From the NCBI RefSeq assembly GCF_000013405.1, contig NC_007759.1, forward strand, positions 931,001-995,000: 64,000 nucleotides of DNA, read 5' to 3'. The position numbers and the translations under genes were made by a program. This document shows, in pieces, positions 27,128 through 34,867 of this stretch (positions within the stretch are counted from its first letter, which is position 1; every line of letters starts with the position of its first letter). This DNA is from Syntrophus aciditrophicus SB (GTDB taxonomy: Bacteria; Desulfobacterota; Syntrophia; Syntrophales; Syntrophaceae). The notes beneath the pieces are model-generated. The model was given only the letters and a program-made list of their open reading frames with translations. It did no database searches and had not been told where the DNA came from.

Positions 27128-27532
27128 ATGGATCAGAAAGTTCTTCACATCGGCATCATATCCCGTGAGGACTATAAAAAGCGAACCCTGGCGATCGCCC
27201 GGGGAGAATACCGGCCGCAGCCCGATGAACCCAAGATCTGGTTTGAATCGCTGCAATCGATGGCTCAGGTCCTCAGCAACGAGAACCTGTTGCTGCTCAG
27301 AACCATTCTGGAGCGGAAACCGGAATCGCTGAAGGAACTGGAAGCGGCGACGGGACGGAGCAGCAGCAATCTTTCCCGTACTCTCAGAACGATGGCCCGG
27401 TACGGCATCGTGAAAATGGAGAGGGTGCGCCGGAAGATCAGACCCGTTGTCGAAGCAACCGATTTCACTGTGCAATTCAGCATGTATGCAGACGCCCACA
27501 GGGAAGACGGTAGGGATGCTGCACGGATCTAA
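27128..27532 (+). CDS. TumA-type antitoxin (HVO_A0114-like HTH)
   Basis: 134 residues from the ATG at 27128, chosen for the AGAGGAAAAG site; an ATG at 27113 overlapping the toxin stop is the alternative. It has an N-terminal HIGIISREDYKKRTLAIARGEY, then a winged helix-turn-helix (LKELEAATGRSSSNLSRTLRTMARYGIV) of the HVO_A0114/MarR-like type. TumA antitoxins bind DNA and oppose TumE. The gene is intact though its partner is broken, so it may now act as a regulator or protect against other copies. Confidence 0.8.
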   Translation: MDQKVLHIGIISREDYKKRTLAIARGEYRPQPDEPKIWFESLQSMAQVLSNENLLLLRTILERKPESLKELEAATGRSSSNLSRTLRTMARYGIVKMERVRRKIRPVVEATDFTVQFSMYADAHREDGRDAARI

Positions 27533-27544
27533 ACGAGAGGAAAG

Positions 27545-27584
27545 ATAGAAAGGCAACCCTGATATTGTCGGGTTGCCTTTCTAT
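27545..27584 (+). terminator. Terminator hairpin after tumEA
   Basis: A 15-bp perfect stem (ATAGAAAGGCAACCC with its complement, 10-base loop) 12 bases past the antitoxin stop. The end of the stem is T-rich (TTTCTATT). It also sits before the convergent antitoxin gene at 27608, so it may serve both strands. Confidence 0.75.
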
Positions 27585-27607
27585 TGCATCAGAAGGAGAT
27601 ATTGTCG

Positions 27608-27952
27608 TTATCTTTCAGAAGGGCTGTTATTTCCCTCCTTGGCCACGATATCTTTAAATTGATTGATCTGAACGGATCCATCCGGGAATTTCGCGATGAT
27701 TTCCAGATCTCCTCCCATCGCATGAATGAAATTTCTCAAGGTACTGATATACATATCAGTCCTTTGTTCCATCTTGGAAACGGCCGCCTGCTTAACGGAC
27801 AACATCTTCGCCAGCTGCTCCTGGCTTAAATTTCTTGCCCGGCGCAGCTCCTGCAAGGGCATTGCCGCAAGCAGAGCCTTTGTCTTTCCCGCCGCTTTTT
27901 TACGGGCCTCGGGTTTCATCTTTTCCCTCAGCGTAGAGTAAGGTTCGCTCAT
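27608..27952 (-). CDS. HigA-type XRE antitoxin
   Basis: 114 residues with a Cro/C1-type helix-turn-helix in the middle (LRRARNLSQEQLAKMLSVKQAAVSKMEQ) followed by TDMYISTLRNFIHAMGGDLEIIAKFPDG, the standard HigA layout. It normally neutralises the HigB RNase and represses its own operon. The start ATG overlaps the ancestral toxin stop by ATGA, as in intact higBA pairs. It is intact while the toxin is frameshifted. Confidence 0.88.
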   Translation of the reverse strand: MSEPYSTLREKMKPEARKKAAGKTKALLAAMPLQELRRARNLSQEQLAKMLSVKQAAVSKMEQRTDMYISTLRNFIHAMGGDLEIIAKFPDGSVQINQFKDIVAKEGNNSPSER

Positions 27953-28312
27953 GATATGCTCCCTTGTTCATCTTTTAATGTCTGTAAATGGTTCTCATAG
28001 ATCTTTTCGGCGATAGGGACATGTCGTACCAGCGACGTTCTTCTGTCTTCTTGCCTCCAATGAGAAGAATGGCGGTTCTGCGCGGATCAAAGATGTAAAG
28101 GATTCGATGTGGTTTTCCTTCGTGTTGAATTCGCAGTTCCCTCATTGAACCATATTTGGCGCCTTTAACATCCGCAGAATAGGGATAAGGTAGATGCGGT
28201 CCTTTTTCTTCCAACAAACCGACTCTACAGCGTCGATTTCGATCTGTTCGTCTTCATTCAGACAGACCCTCCATGCCTCAAATTCGTCCGTATATTCAAC
28301 GTCCCATGCCAT
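27949..28312 (-). pseudogene. higB-type (Gp49-like) toxin with two frameshifts
   Basis: Three reading frames must be joined to restore the toxin. The first starts at the ATG at 28312 (MAWDVEYTDEFEAW ... DEDEQIEIDAV). The second gives GLLEEKGPHLPYPYSADVKG and RILYIFDPRRTAILLIGG up to RWYD. The third gives VPIAEKIYENHLQTLKDEQGSIS and a TGA that overlaps the antitoxin ATG. The breaks are near 28225-28240 and near 28022. HigB toxins are RelE-fold mRNA nucleases. Two independent shifts argue for decay rather than a single sequencing error. Confidence 0.8.
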
Positions 28313-28348
28313 GGAAGGAATATAAAACCTCTACGGAATATTTGGTCA

Positions 28349-28618
28349 ATGAAATTTATAGAGCTTCTGAGCGAATACCGGGACAATATCGTGCTCATTG
28401 GCGGCTGGGTGCCGGAACTCCTGATACCCTATGAACCAGGGTCCCATGTGGGAAGCATGGATATCAATCTCGCCCTGAATCATGAGAAAATCCAGAAAGA
28501 ACGTTACAAATTGATCATGGAATTGCTGGCTTTCGGCGCAGCCCTGACCATCGAAGAATATCTTAAGCATCCTTTATTAGCGTCTCACGGACGTTATGCG
28601 TTTCAGGAACTTTCTTAA
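28349..28618 (+). pseudogene. AbiEii-like nucleotidyltransferase remnant
   Basis: 89 residues: FIELLSEYRDNIVLIGGWVPELLI followed by GSHVGSMDINLALNHEKI, the G-G-W and D-x-D/N core of the AbiEii/DUF1814 nucleotidyltransferase toxins. The second half is unrelated and ends early, so two thirds of the usual protein is missing. The second Asp of the D-x-D motif reads as Asn here, so even the core looks inactive. Confidence 0.6.
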
Positions 28619-28644
28619 TCTGAGCAAGAAGGCTTGTTTTTTCG

Positions 28645-28760
28645 ATTCCCGTTCGGTAATATATGGAGGCATGAAAACATGCATTTCTTTAATTATTCCC
28701 AACCGGGAATATATTTCTTGACGATTCCTCTATAAACGATTATTATTCCCGAAAGGGAAT
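28645..28760 (+). promoter_or_regulatory. Three HipB-type operators, exactly 50 bp apart
   Basis: Three 16-bp palindromes of form ATTCCC-N4-GGGAAT: 28645-28660 (right half changed, GGTAAT), 28695-28710 (perfect) and 28745-28760 (perfect; it covers the hipB ribosome binding site and start codon). Start-to-start spacing is 50 bp each time. HipB dimers bind such palindromes and repress hipBA cooperatively. The placement over the start of hipB fits autorepression. Confidence 0.85.
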
Positions 28761-29007
28761 GACGGAGAAAAGAATATTGAAAAACAAAGCAGCGACGGCG
28801 GCGGATATTGGCGTCGCTATCAGAAAAAAGCGCAAGGAAGACGGTTTGACCCTGGCTGATGCAGCAGCCTTATGCGGTGTCGGGTACAGATTCATGTCCG
28901 ATCTGGAAAACGGCAAAGCGACGGCGCAGGTTGGGAAGGTTCTGCAGGTTCTGACGGCGCTGGGGCTCGATGTTTACATCGAATCAAGGAGCTGGCCGAA
29001 TGAATAA
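28759..29007 (+). CDS. hipB: HipB-type antitoxin
   Basis: 82 residues. XRE helix-turn-helix (IGVAIRKKRKEDGLTLADAA ... GVGYRFMSDLENGKATA) followed by VLQVLTALGLDVYIESR, the strand used for HipB dimerisation. It overlaps hipA by 8 bases. It should repress the operon through the three palindromes upstream and bind HipA. The start ATG lies within the third operator. Confidence 0.92.
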   Translation: MTEKRILKNKAATAADIGVAIRKKRKEDGLTLADAAALCGVGYRFMSDLENGKATAQVGKVLQVLTALGLDVYIESRSWPNE

Positions 29008-30250
29008 AGAGGTCGGCATGGATAATCCTGGTCTGGATGTCTATCTCCGGGATCAAAAAATCGGACGGCTCTGGCTGGATGATAAAAGACGCTTTGTGTT
29101 TCAATATGACAGCGAATGGACACATCAGAAGGGTGCCGTTCCCTTGTCGCTGCACCTCCCTTTGAGAGAGGAGATATACCCTGATGATCTTGCCCGCCCT
29201 TTTTTTTCCAATCTCCTGCCGGAGGCTGAAGTCAAACGGGCTATTGCCCAACGCCTGAGAATTTCTGAAAGTAATGACTTTGCCCTGTTGAACAGTATCG
29301 GCGGGGAGTGCGCGGGGGCGGTATCCGTACTGCCCGCGGGCGTCGCTCCCGCCATGAAACCGGGCTATCGGGAACTCAGCGAGGAAGAACTGCACCGGAT
29401 TATCATCGAGCTTCCCCGAAGGCCGCTGCTTGCCGGTGTAGAAGGAATGAGACTTTCGCTGGCCGGGGCGCAGAACAAGTTGCCTGTTTACATGGAAGAC
29501 CACCGCATCTTCATCGCCACGGGAAATGCACCGAGCAGCCATATCCTGAAACCGCCGATCAGGGATCTGGAGGATACGGTGGGGAATGAAGCATTCTGCA
29601 TGATACTCGCGCAGAGACTGGGGTTGCAGGTTCCGGTGGTTACGATCCGCCGGGGTCTTGATCGGATTTTCATCATTGCGCGTTATGACCGCAGCCGAGA
29701 CACGGATGGCCACATCGTGCGTCTGCACCAGGAAGACTTCTGCCAGGCCCTGGGGTTTCTCCCCGAACAGAAATACGAAAATGAAGGCGGCCCGTCTTTA
29801 AAACAGTGTTTTACCCTGCTGCAGGAAAAAAGCATTCGTCCCGCCGCCGATCGCATGGCCCTTTTGCGATGGACGATCTTTAATTTACTGATCGGCAATG
29901 ACGACGCTCATGCTAAGAATCTGGCCATGATTTTTACGGACCGGGGGCCGCGACTCGCGCCTTTTTACGATCTGATCTGCACTCAGGTCTATCCGGATTT
30001 GACGGAAAAACAAGCCATGAGGATAGGCGGTGAGAACCGGCCGTCCTGGATTCTGCAGAAACACTGGGACAGATTCAGCGAATCAACCGCGATCAAGCCA
30101 AATCTTGTTTTGAAGACGTTAAAAGAAATGTCTGCCGCCATTGCCCTAGCGGCGCAAACACTATCGAGCGAGTTCATAAAAAAATACGGAACGTGCACGA
30201 TTATTGAGGAGATACTGGCTGTCATTGAGAAAAGGGCAGAGTCCGTCTGA
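29000..30250 (+). CDS. hipA: HipA-type serine/threonine kinase toxin
   Basis: 416 residues from the ATG at 29000 inside the end of hipB. HipA kinases phosphorylate aminoacyl-tRNA synthetases and cause dormancy. Present are the couple_hipA N-terminal domain (VYLRDQKIGRLWLDDKRRFVFQY), the SLAGAQNKLPV nucleotide-binding loop, SHILKPPI with the ATP-binding Lys, the catalytic LIGNDDAHAKNL near 297-308, and the metal-binding YDL near 322-324. All catalytic residues are kept, so of the three toxin loci here this is the only one that looks functional. Confidence 0.93.
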   Translation: MNKEVGMDNPGLDVYLRDQKIGRLWLDDKRRFVFQYDSEWTHQKGAVPLSLHLPLREEIYPDDLARPFFSNLLPEAEVKRAIAQRLRISESNDFALLNSIGGECAGAVSVLPAGVAPAMKPGYRELSEEELHRIIIELPRRPLLAGVEGMRLSLAGAQNKLPVYMEDHRIFIATGNAPSSHILKPPIRDLEDTVGNEAFCMILAQRLGLQVPVVTIRRGLDRIFIIARYDRSRDTDGHIVRLHQEDFCQALGFLPEQKYENEGGPSLKQCFTLLQEKSIRPAADRMALLRWTIFNLLIGNDDAHAKNLAMIFTDRGPRLAPFYDLICTQVYPDLTEKQAMRIGGENRPSWILQKHWDRFSESTAIKPNLVLKTLKEMSAAIALAAQTLSSEFIKKYGTCTIIEEILAVIEKRAESV

Positions 30251-30404
30251 AAAGATCACTTTGCATGCACGCACCGAAGCGATTTTTTGTCATCCTTGAC
30301 CTTAAGCGTCACCTGATTGATCATATTCCCGTATACAATCAGTATGACGAGTAACAGCCTGAGCCGATTGTCTTCTAAAAAATCCCCGTTTTAAGGGTCT
30401 TAAC
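30251..30404. other. Intergenic region after hipA
   Basis: No gene, clear terminator or repeat seen between hipA and the transposase remnant. Confidence 0.4.
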
Positions 30405-30761
30405 GGATCGAAGGACAGAGTTCTGCGCGGCGCCCGACAGCAGCCGCATCCTTACGAGCTGTTCCTGCAACTCAATGACACCGATCATTCCAATAAGAAA
30501 GTCAGGAGTCCTCAAAATAATGGGATCTGCGAGAGAGTGCATCAGACCATTCCGCATGAATTTTAAAAGGTTGCCTTTAGAAAGAGGCTCTATACGGATC
30601 TGGAATCCTTGTAAGCCGATCTGGATGCGTATATGGATGAGTACAATGAAAAAAGAACCCGCCAAGGAAAATGCTGCCAGGAAAGAACCACCATGGATAC
30701 GTTTCGAGATGGAATTAAGCTCTTTAGAGAGAAAAATTTGAGCGAAATGGCAGCAGCCTAA
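30405..30761 (+). pseudogene. Decayed IS481/IS3-type transposase fragment
   Basis: Joining frames gives HPYELFLQLNDTDHSNKKVRSPQNNGICERVHQTI and, after an in-frame TAA, KVAFRKRLYTDLESL, then another TAA, then ADLDAYMDEYNEKRTRQGKCC and a normal C-terminus. This is the end of an rve-type (DDE) integrase domain of IS481/IS3-like transposases, carrying at least one frameshift near 30430 and two stops. It is non-functional. Confidence 0.75.
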
Positions 30762-31509
30762 ACGCCGTCAACAATCCGGAAGCATCGGGCCACTGTCAAC
30801 TCAAGTCTTGTTCAGGACAAATAATATGAATTGATTTCTCTGTGAAGGACCATGGTAATTCCGCAACTGCGGGGCCACGGTAATTCCCAATGTTTGCCGC
30901 AAGAGGACACACTATCTGGTTTATCCTGAAAACGTCACCAGGGTTTGAATCGCCTTTGCGACGTTTGTGGCGAACACTGCTGAAAATGACAACTTTAACC
31001 TCCGACCTGAACAGATTCTCTTCAAACCCTCCTTTGGGGGGATTCAATTTTTCTGTAAGAATCTCCTTCTTCACTGATAAAGCAGGGTATGGAAATTCAG
31101 GGGATTTTGAAAACTCCGGCCGCGGATGCCTGGAAAAGATAAACTCAGGTTGAAAAATGTAAAAAGTACTTATAATTGATGAACATCAGCTATTTTTCCA
31201 CATAATGACAATTATCGGAATTGGAATTCAGTTTACTCTGGATTTTGTGTGAAATTCTTTTTGTTGGAAGATCAGCCGCTGTTGCCGTGCAACCGAAGAA
31301 GCTTTCCTGATTATTCTTACACATAGCACTGAAAAGCTAAGGGCCCGCCATATTGACAGGCCCTTCTTCAATAAATCCGCTGCTCCGCCCGCATGCCCCT
31401 GCCTGATGATTGCGATTTCTCATCAGGAATTGAGTCGGGCCATGGAATTACTTCAATTTTTCTCTTGATTCAACCTTGAAAGCACCCCCGACAAAGACTC
31501 TGCGCCAGG
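30762..31509. other. Gene-poor stretch
   Basis: No supported gene. It contains a repeated TAATTCC motif (ccatGGTAATTCCgcaactgcGGGGCCACGGTAATTCCc at about 30850-30890) that looks like debris from a mobile element, and a GGCCC hairpin at 31339-31365. Confidence 0.4.
31339..31365 (-). terminator. Possible terminator of the Gln-rich lipoprotein gene
   Basis: A 7-bp AAGGGCC/GGCCCTT stem with a 13-base loop, 145 bases beyond the lipoprotein stop. The T-tract is poor (AGCTTTT), so it is only a possible terminator. Confidence 0.35.
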
Positions 31510-32694
31510 CTACCGTCTATCCTGATTGTCGTACCTGCCTCTTTCACGGTTCCCCTGTTGCTGAACATTCTGCGAACGTTGCTGGTGAGATTGCAGCTTC
31601 ATCTCTCGTTGTAGCTGGACATTCCCTGGATGCGACTGAGGATGCTGAGCCTGTCTCTGTTGTTGGGGTTGCTGCTGGGGCTTCTGAGGTCTCACCATTT
31701 CCCGTTGTTGCGGCTGAGTGCGCTGTGTCCGTATCTGTCGAGGCTGCTGTTCTTGCCCCTGTTGTGGGGATTGCTGCCGAGTCTGCTGTGGCGGCCTGAA
31801 CACCTCACGGGATTGAGGCAGTGTGTGTTGAGGCTGCAACTGACGAGGTTGCTGCCGAGGCTGACCCTGTTGAGGTTGCACCTGGGGTGGGCGCTGCTGA
31901 GGCTGAGGTATCTGTTGATGTTCACGTCTCTGTCCTTGATGTTGTGGCTGCTGCGGTCTCATAACCTCTCGTGATTTCGGCTGACTAAGCTGCGGCTGCA
32001 CCTGTCGAGGCTGTTGCTGACCCCAGGGCGTCTGCCGCTGCTCCTGTACCTGGCCCCATTGCTGGGCTGGCGCCTGTCGAGGTAGCTGCTGTGGATTCTG
32101 CCGTCTCATCACCTCTCGTGATTGTGGTTGAGTTTGCCGTGGCTGAATCTGACGAGGCTGCTGACTCCAAGGTGTCTGCTGATGCTGCTCTCGCTCCGGC
32201 TGCCGAGGTTGATAGCCCTGGATACCCCAGCTTCTTTCCCTTTCCCAATATCGATTACTCTTCCAGCCCTTCCAGTTCTGCTGAAGTCGTTGGTAAGGAA
32301 TCCGTTCATAGTTCCAGCGATACCCTTGCCAATTATGGTTTCTGTAGTATCCCCTCCAATCCGGGTCTACTTTAGAATAGAAACTTGGCACACCGCTATA
32401 ATAAACCCAGTTCTGGTTATAATAGGGTGAGCGATACCAGCGACCTTCCCAGGGACGCCACCACCAGCCATCGTAGAAGAACAAGTCAATATTTATGTCT
32501 GGAACAACGTAAACATCGCTCGTATAAGGCATCACTATCAAATCCGGAGGTGCCTCAAGTCCGATAGGCGGTGGTTCGTAGCCTGCGTCTCCATCATAGC
32601 CATAATAACCCGGCCCGACATAGCAGCCCTGGAGAGATAGTAACATCACCAATGCGGCTACTGTTGTTACGAACATCATTTTTTTCATGGTCAT
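31510..32694 (-). CDS. Gln-rich repeat lipoprotein
   Basis: 394 residues. The N-terminal signal MTMKKMMFVTTVAALVMLLSLQGC has a lipobox LQGC, so it should be a lipoprotein. Residues about 25-170 form an aromatic-rich domain (WWWRPWEGRWYRSPYYN, NWVYYSGVPSFY, DWRGYYRNHNWQGYRW). From about 175 to the end the protein is low-complexity Gln/Pro/Arg with at least four degenerate copies of SREVMRPQ-like units. This design, a Trp/Tyr-rich head with a Gln-rich tail, occurs in deltaproteobacterial envelope proteins of unknown role. The opposite strand is open over the repeats because of the composition. A good AAGAGGATGACC leader precedes the ATG. Confidence 0.8.
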   Translation of the reverse strand: MTMKKMMFVTTVAALVMLLSLQGCYVGPGYYGYDGDAGYEPPPIGLEAPPDLIVMPYTSDVYVVPDINIDLFFYDGWWWRPWEGRWYRSPYYNQNWVYYSGVPSFYSKVDPDWRGYYRNHNWQGYRWNYERIPYQRLQQNWKGWKSNRYWERERSWGIQGYQPRQPEREQHQQTPWSQQPRQIQPRQTQPQSREVMRRQNPQQLPRQAPAQQWGQVQEQRQTPWGQQQPRQVQPQLSQPKSREVMRPQQPQHQGQRREHQQIPQPQQRPPQVQPQQGQPRQQPRQLQPQHTLPQSREVFRPPQQTRQQSPQQGQEQQPRQIRTQRTQPQQREMVRPQKPQQQPQQQRQAQHPQSHPGNVQLQREMKLQSHQQRSQNVQQQGNRERGRYDNQDRR

Positions 32695-32905
32695 CCTCTT
32701 GCTCTCAGCAGAGTGTTATTGATCTTATAACTTTTACCCTGTTTCCAAAGGGCTTTGGTCTGAATTTTTTTCTCAGTTTCCCATTCTCTTTATAGTCTTA
32801 AATGGCAAAGAGCGTACCAATTGCACATTAAGCAATGATTATCAATTAAAACAGTAAGTTACTATATTGCGCTATAAACTGAGATATCCTCTTCGAAGGG
32901 GATGC

Positions 32906-32941
32906 GGATAATAAGTATGCAGCGTGGATATTAAGTATGCA
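32906..32941. repeat. 16-bp direct repeat with 20-bp period (IS-end-like)
   Basis: GGATAATAAGTATGCA and GGATATTAAGTATGCA follow each other with a 20-bp period and differ at one base. Tandem repeats of this form are typical of IS21-family termini, where the transposase binds several copies. No IS21 genes remain here, so this would be an abandoned end. Confidence 0.5.
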
Positions 32942-33240
32942 CTCTGAAGTCATCCTGCGGGGTAAGTTCTGTTAATGCGTGTGGCTCAGCCTTGCTGGGC
33001 TATGATATTGTTCCTTCGAATACCATCTCCAGCAAGTGCATCGTGGAGTTATAGATCGCCGGATCTTTACTTGCTCCTGGTCCAGCAATATTCAGCACTC
33101 GAATGTCATGTTGGTTCGTCCACCGGAAATAGTTTTAGTAACCGATACCTTCCTCTTCTTCATTTTATCGATCTGCATTTGTCCTGGTTCAGCGTGAATA
33201 GGCCTTTTGACCCGGCGGGGTGTCACTTTCCCTTGACGAT

Positions 33241-33472
33241 TCCCACGGAATGGTCCAAAAGTACATCACGCACTACTACATCGCGCATTACAATGAGACC
33301 AGGCTGCACAGTGTCTCGGATATTTTGCCCTGCGGATAAACTCGAAGGTAGAGATGTAAAAATCTTCAAAGAACGAGACCGAAAACTGTAAGCAGCCAGA
33401 GAGCCGCGAAAACAAAAACGACAGAGGAACTATTCTGAAGTCATTCCTTCAAGAGCAGCCTTTGTATGCTAA
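33241..33472 (+). pseudogene. Decayed IS3-type transposase C-terminus
   Basis: In one frame it reads VQKYITHYYIAHYNETRLHS, in the next PADKLEGRDVKIFKERDRKL, then a TAA and AAREPRKQKRQRNYSE to the final stop at 33472. This is the conserved tail of IS3-type OrfB (HYNxxRLHSxxGYxTPxDKLxGR), broken by a frameshift near 33330 and by the stop at 33389. Confidence 0.7.
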
Positions 33473-33634
33473 AAAAACGAGGCGAAAGTCCATTTCCGAC
33501 TGAGGCGTGACAGTTATCTATGCTGATAAAAAGCCTGTTTATGAATTTTTCTGCTACCCTGTGAAACTTAATAAGAATTAAAACGTAGCGTGTGATTTGG
33601 ATAATCTGTAACTGCATTTTTAATGAGGGAAAAA

Positions 33635-34342
33635 ATGAAGCGTTGCTTATTCTTTCTGTGTGTTTTGGGTTTTATATTTTCACCGTGCGTTTCTATTGCG
33701 GGTTCGGAAAGTAAGGTTATTAAAAGTCATGAGAATAAAATTTTGCATGATTTGAACGATCAGCGATCTGAAAATAAAATACAGAACAAATTTCATCTCT
33801 TATATTCCAATCCATTTGCTCTGTCTTATATTCTAAAGTATCAATCTTTTCATTTAAATCAGAACCTGCTTATCATAGGTTCTCGGCCTGCTTACGATAA
33901 ACCCGAGAACGCTTCAACAGTTTTTGGAAAGCAGGAAAACGACAATGATTGGTTGTTGGAGGAAGGGTCATCGGCAATATGGGTCAAAAGCATCCCGGGT
34001 CCCGTAAGTCATGAACAGATTATCGTTCTTGGCAGTCTTGAAGAAAAAGGCGGAAACATTTATTTAAATGGCCAATATTTGATTAATATCGGCAATGAAA
34101 AGGAGAAAAAAATAGTTCTGCATAAGGGTGAATATATTTTTTATGCCTTGCCAGGCTCAAGGAGCAATACCTGCCCGGTTGAATTATACGGTGTTTCCGT
34201 TGCAATAGCCTACTATGATCCATTTGATGCCATTATCTTGGAGGCAGTTAAAGCCGGACCGGCAAAGCTGAAGGTTTTCAGCCTTTGGTGGCGTGATTCT
34301 CAACCTGAATTCATAGGCGAATATGAAATTTTGGTAAACTGA
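33635..34342 (+). CDS. Secreted protein of unknown function
   Basis: 235 residues from the ATG at 33635, preceded by GAGGG; an ATG at 33623 is the alternative. A signal peptide (MKRCLFFLCVLGFIFSPCVSIAG) is evident. The rest is a mixed soluble domain with KSIPGPVSHEQIIVLGSLEEKGGNIYLNGQYL and a final segment PAKLKVFSLWWRDSQPEF. No family recognised. Codon choice is more AT-rich than the neighbouring core genes, which suggests transfer. It lies 30 bases before a membrane gene, probably the same operon. Confidence 0.75.
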   Translation: MKRCLFFLCVLGFIFSPCVSIAGSESKVIKSHENKILHDLNDQRSENKIQNKFHLLYSNPFALSYILKYQSFHLNQNLLIIGSRPAYDKPENASTVFGKQENDNDWLLEEGSSAIWVKSIPGPVSHEQIIVLGSLEEKGGNIYLNGQYLINIGNEKEKKIVLHKGEYIFYALPGSRSNTCPVELYGVSVAIAYYDPFDAIILEAVKAGPAKLKVFSLWWRDSQPEFIGEYEILVN

Positions 34343-34372
34343 CTGAATATTGGAAATTGAAAGGATTAAACG

Positions 34373-34771
34373 ATGAGTGAAATCAAATTGAAGCCCAGCA
34401 AACCCATTTCCGCGGGAACGTTGATTATACTGATTTTCATGCTTTTGTTTGGGATTGCCTTTGCAGTGCTCATCGGAGAAGAAATTTATGAGTATGGCGA
34501 CGAGCCTGTATTGAAAATTCTATTTTCTCTTTTTATGTTCATATGGATAGGAGGCATCCTGTTCATGGTGATTTATCATGTTCTGAATATCAAACGTTCA
34601 AAAGGATTGTCTTTGATAGATATCGATGCAGAAACAGGGTTTTCCTCGGGACGGACAGATAAAGACCCGATGCAAAGGCTGCGTGATTTGGAAGCGTTAA
34701 GAAAAGATAAATTAATAGCCAAGGATGAATTTGACCGGAAACGTAAAGAGATAATGGCCGAAAAATGGTGA
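34373..34771 (+). CDS. Two-TM protein with SHOCT domain
   Basis: 132 residues: two membrane helices near 13-36 (LIILIFMLLFGIAFAVLIG) and 46-70 (LFSLFMFIWIGGILFMVIY), then a short linker and a C-terminal SHOCT motif (RLRDLEALRKDKLIAKDEFDRKRKEIM). SHOCT is a small helical oligomerisation motif often found at the ends of membrane or phage proteins. Function unknown. It follows the secreted-protein gene by 30 bases. Confidence 0.8.
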   Translation: MSEIKLKPSKPISAGTLIILIFMLLFGIAFAVLIGEEIYEYGDEPVLKILFSLFMFIWIGGILFMVIYHVLNIKRSKGLSLIDIDAETGFSSGRTDKDPMQRLRDLEALRKDKLIAKDEFDRKRKEIMAEKW

Positions 34772-34867
34772 ACTGTCAGCTTAACCATTGGAAAAGATTA
34801 AAGTTCAATCCAGGCTTTTGAACCGATTTTGGCATGAAGGGAACGGTATTTGCTCATCCTTCCATTG

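Larger units (their letters stand above)
32695..33634. other. Region of IS debris
   Basis: No intact gene in 940 bases. It holds the IS-end-like direct repeat (32906-32941), the IS3-type remnant (33241-33472), and otherwise unrecognised sequence before the next gene. Confidence 0.5.

Noticed and set aside
30890-30975. Possible second att site (GGTTTGAATC resembling a tRNA T-loop)
   Set aside because: Not part of any tRNA fold and does not match the selC 3' end.
31476-31799. Plus-strand frame across the Gln-rich region
   Set aside because: Open only because the opposite strand codes Gln/Pro/Arg repeats; no start signal or protein-like composition.
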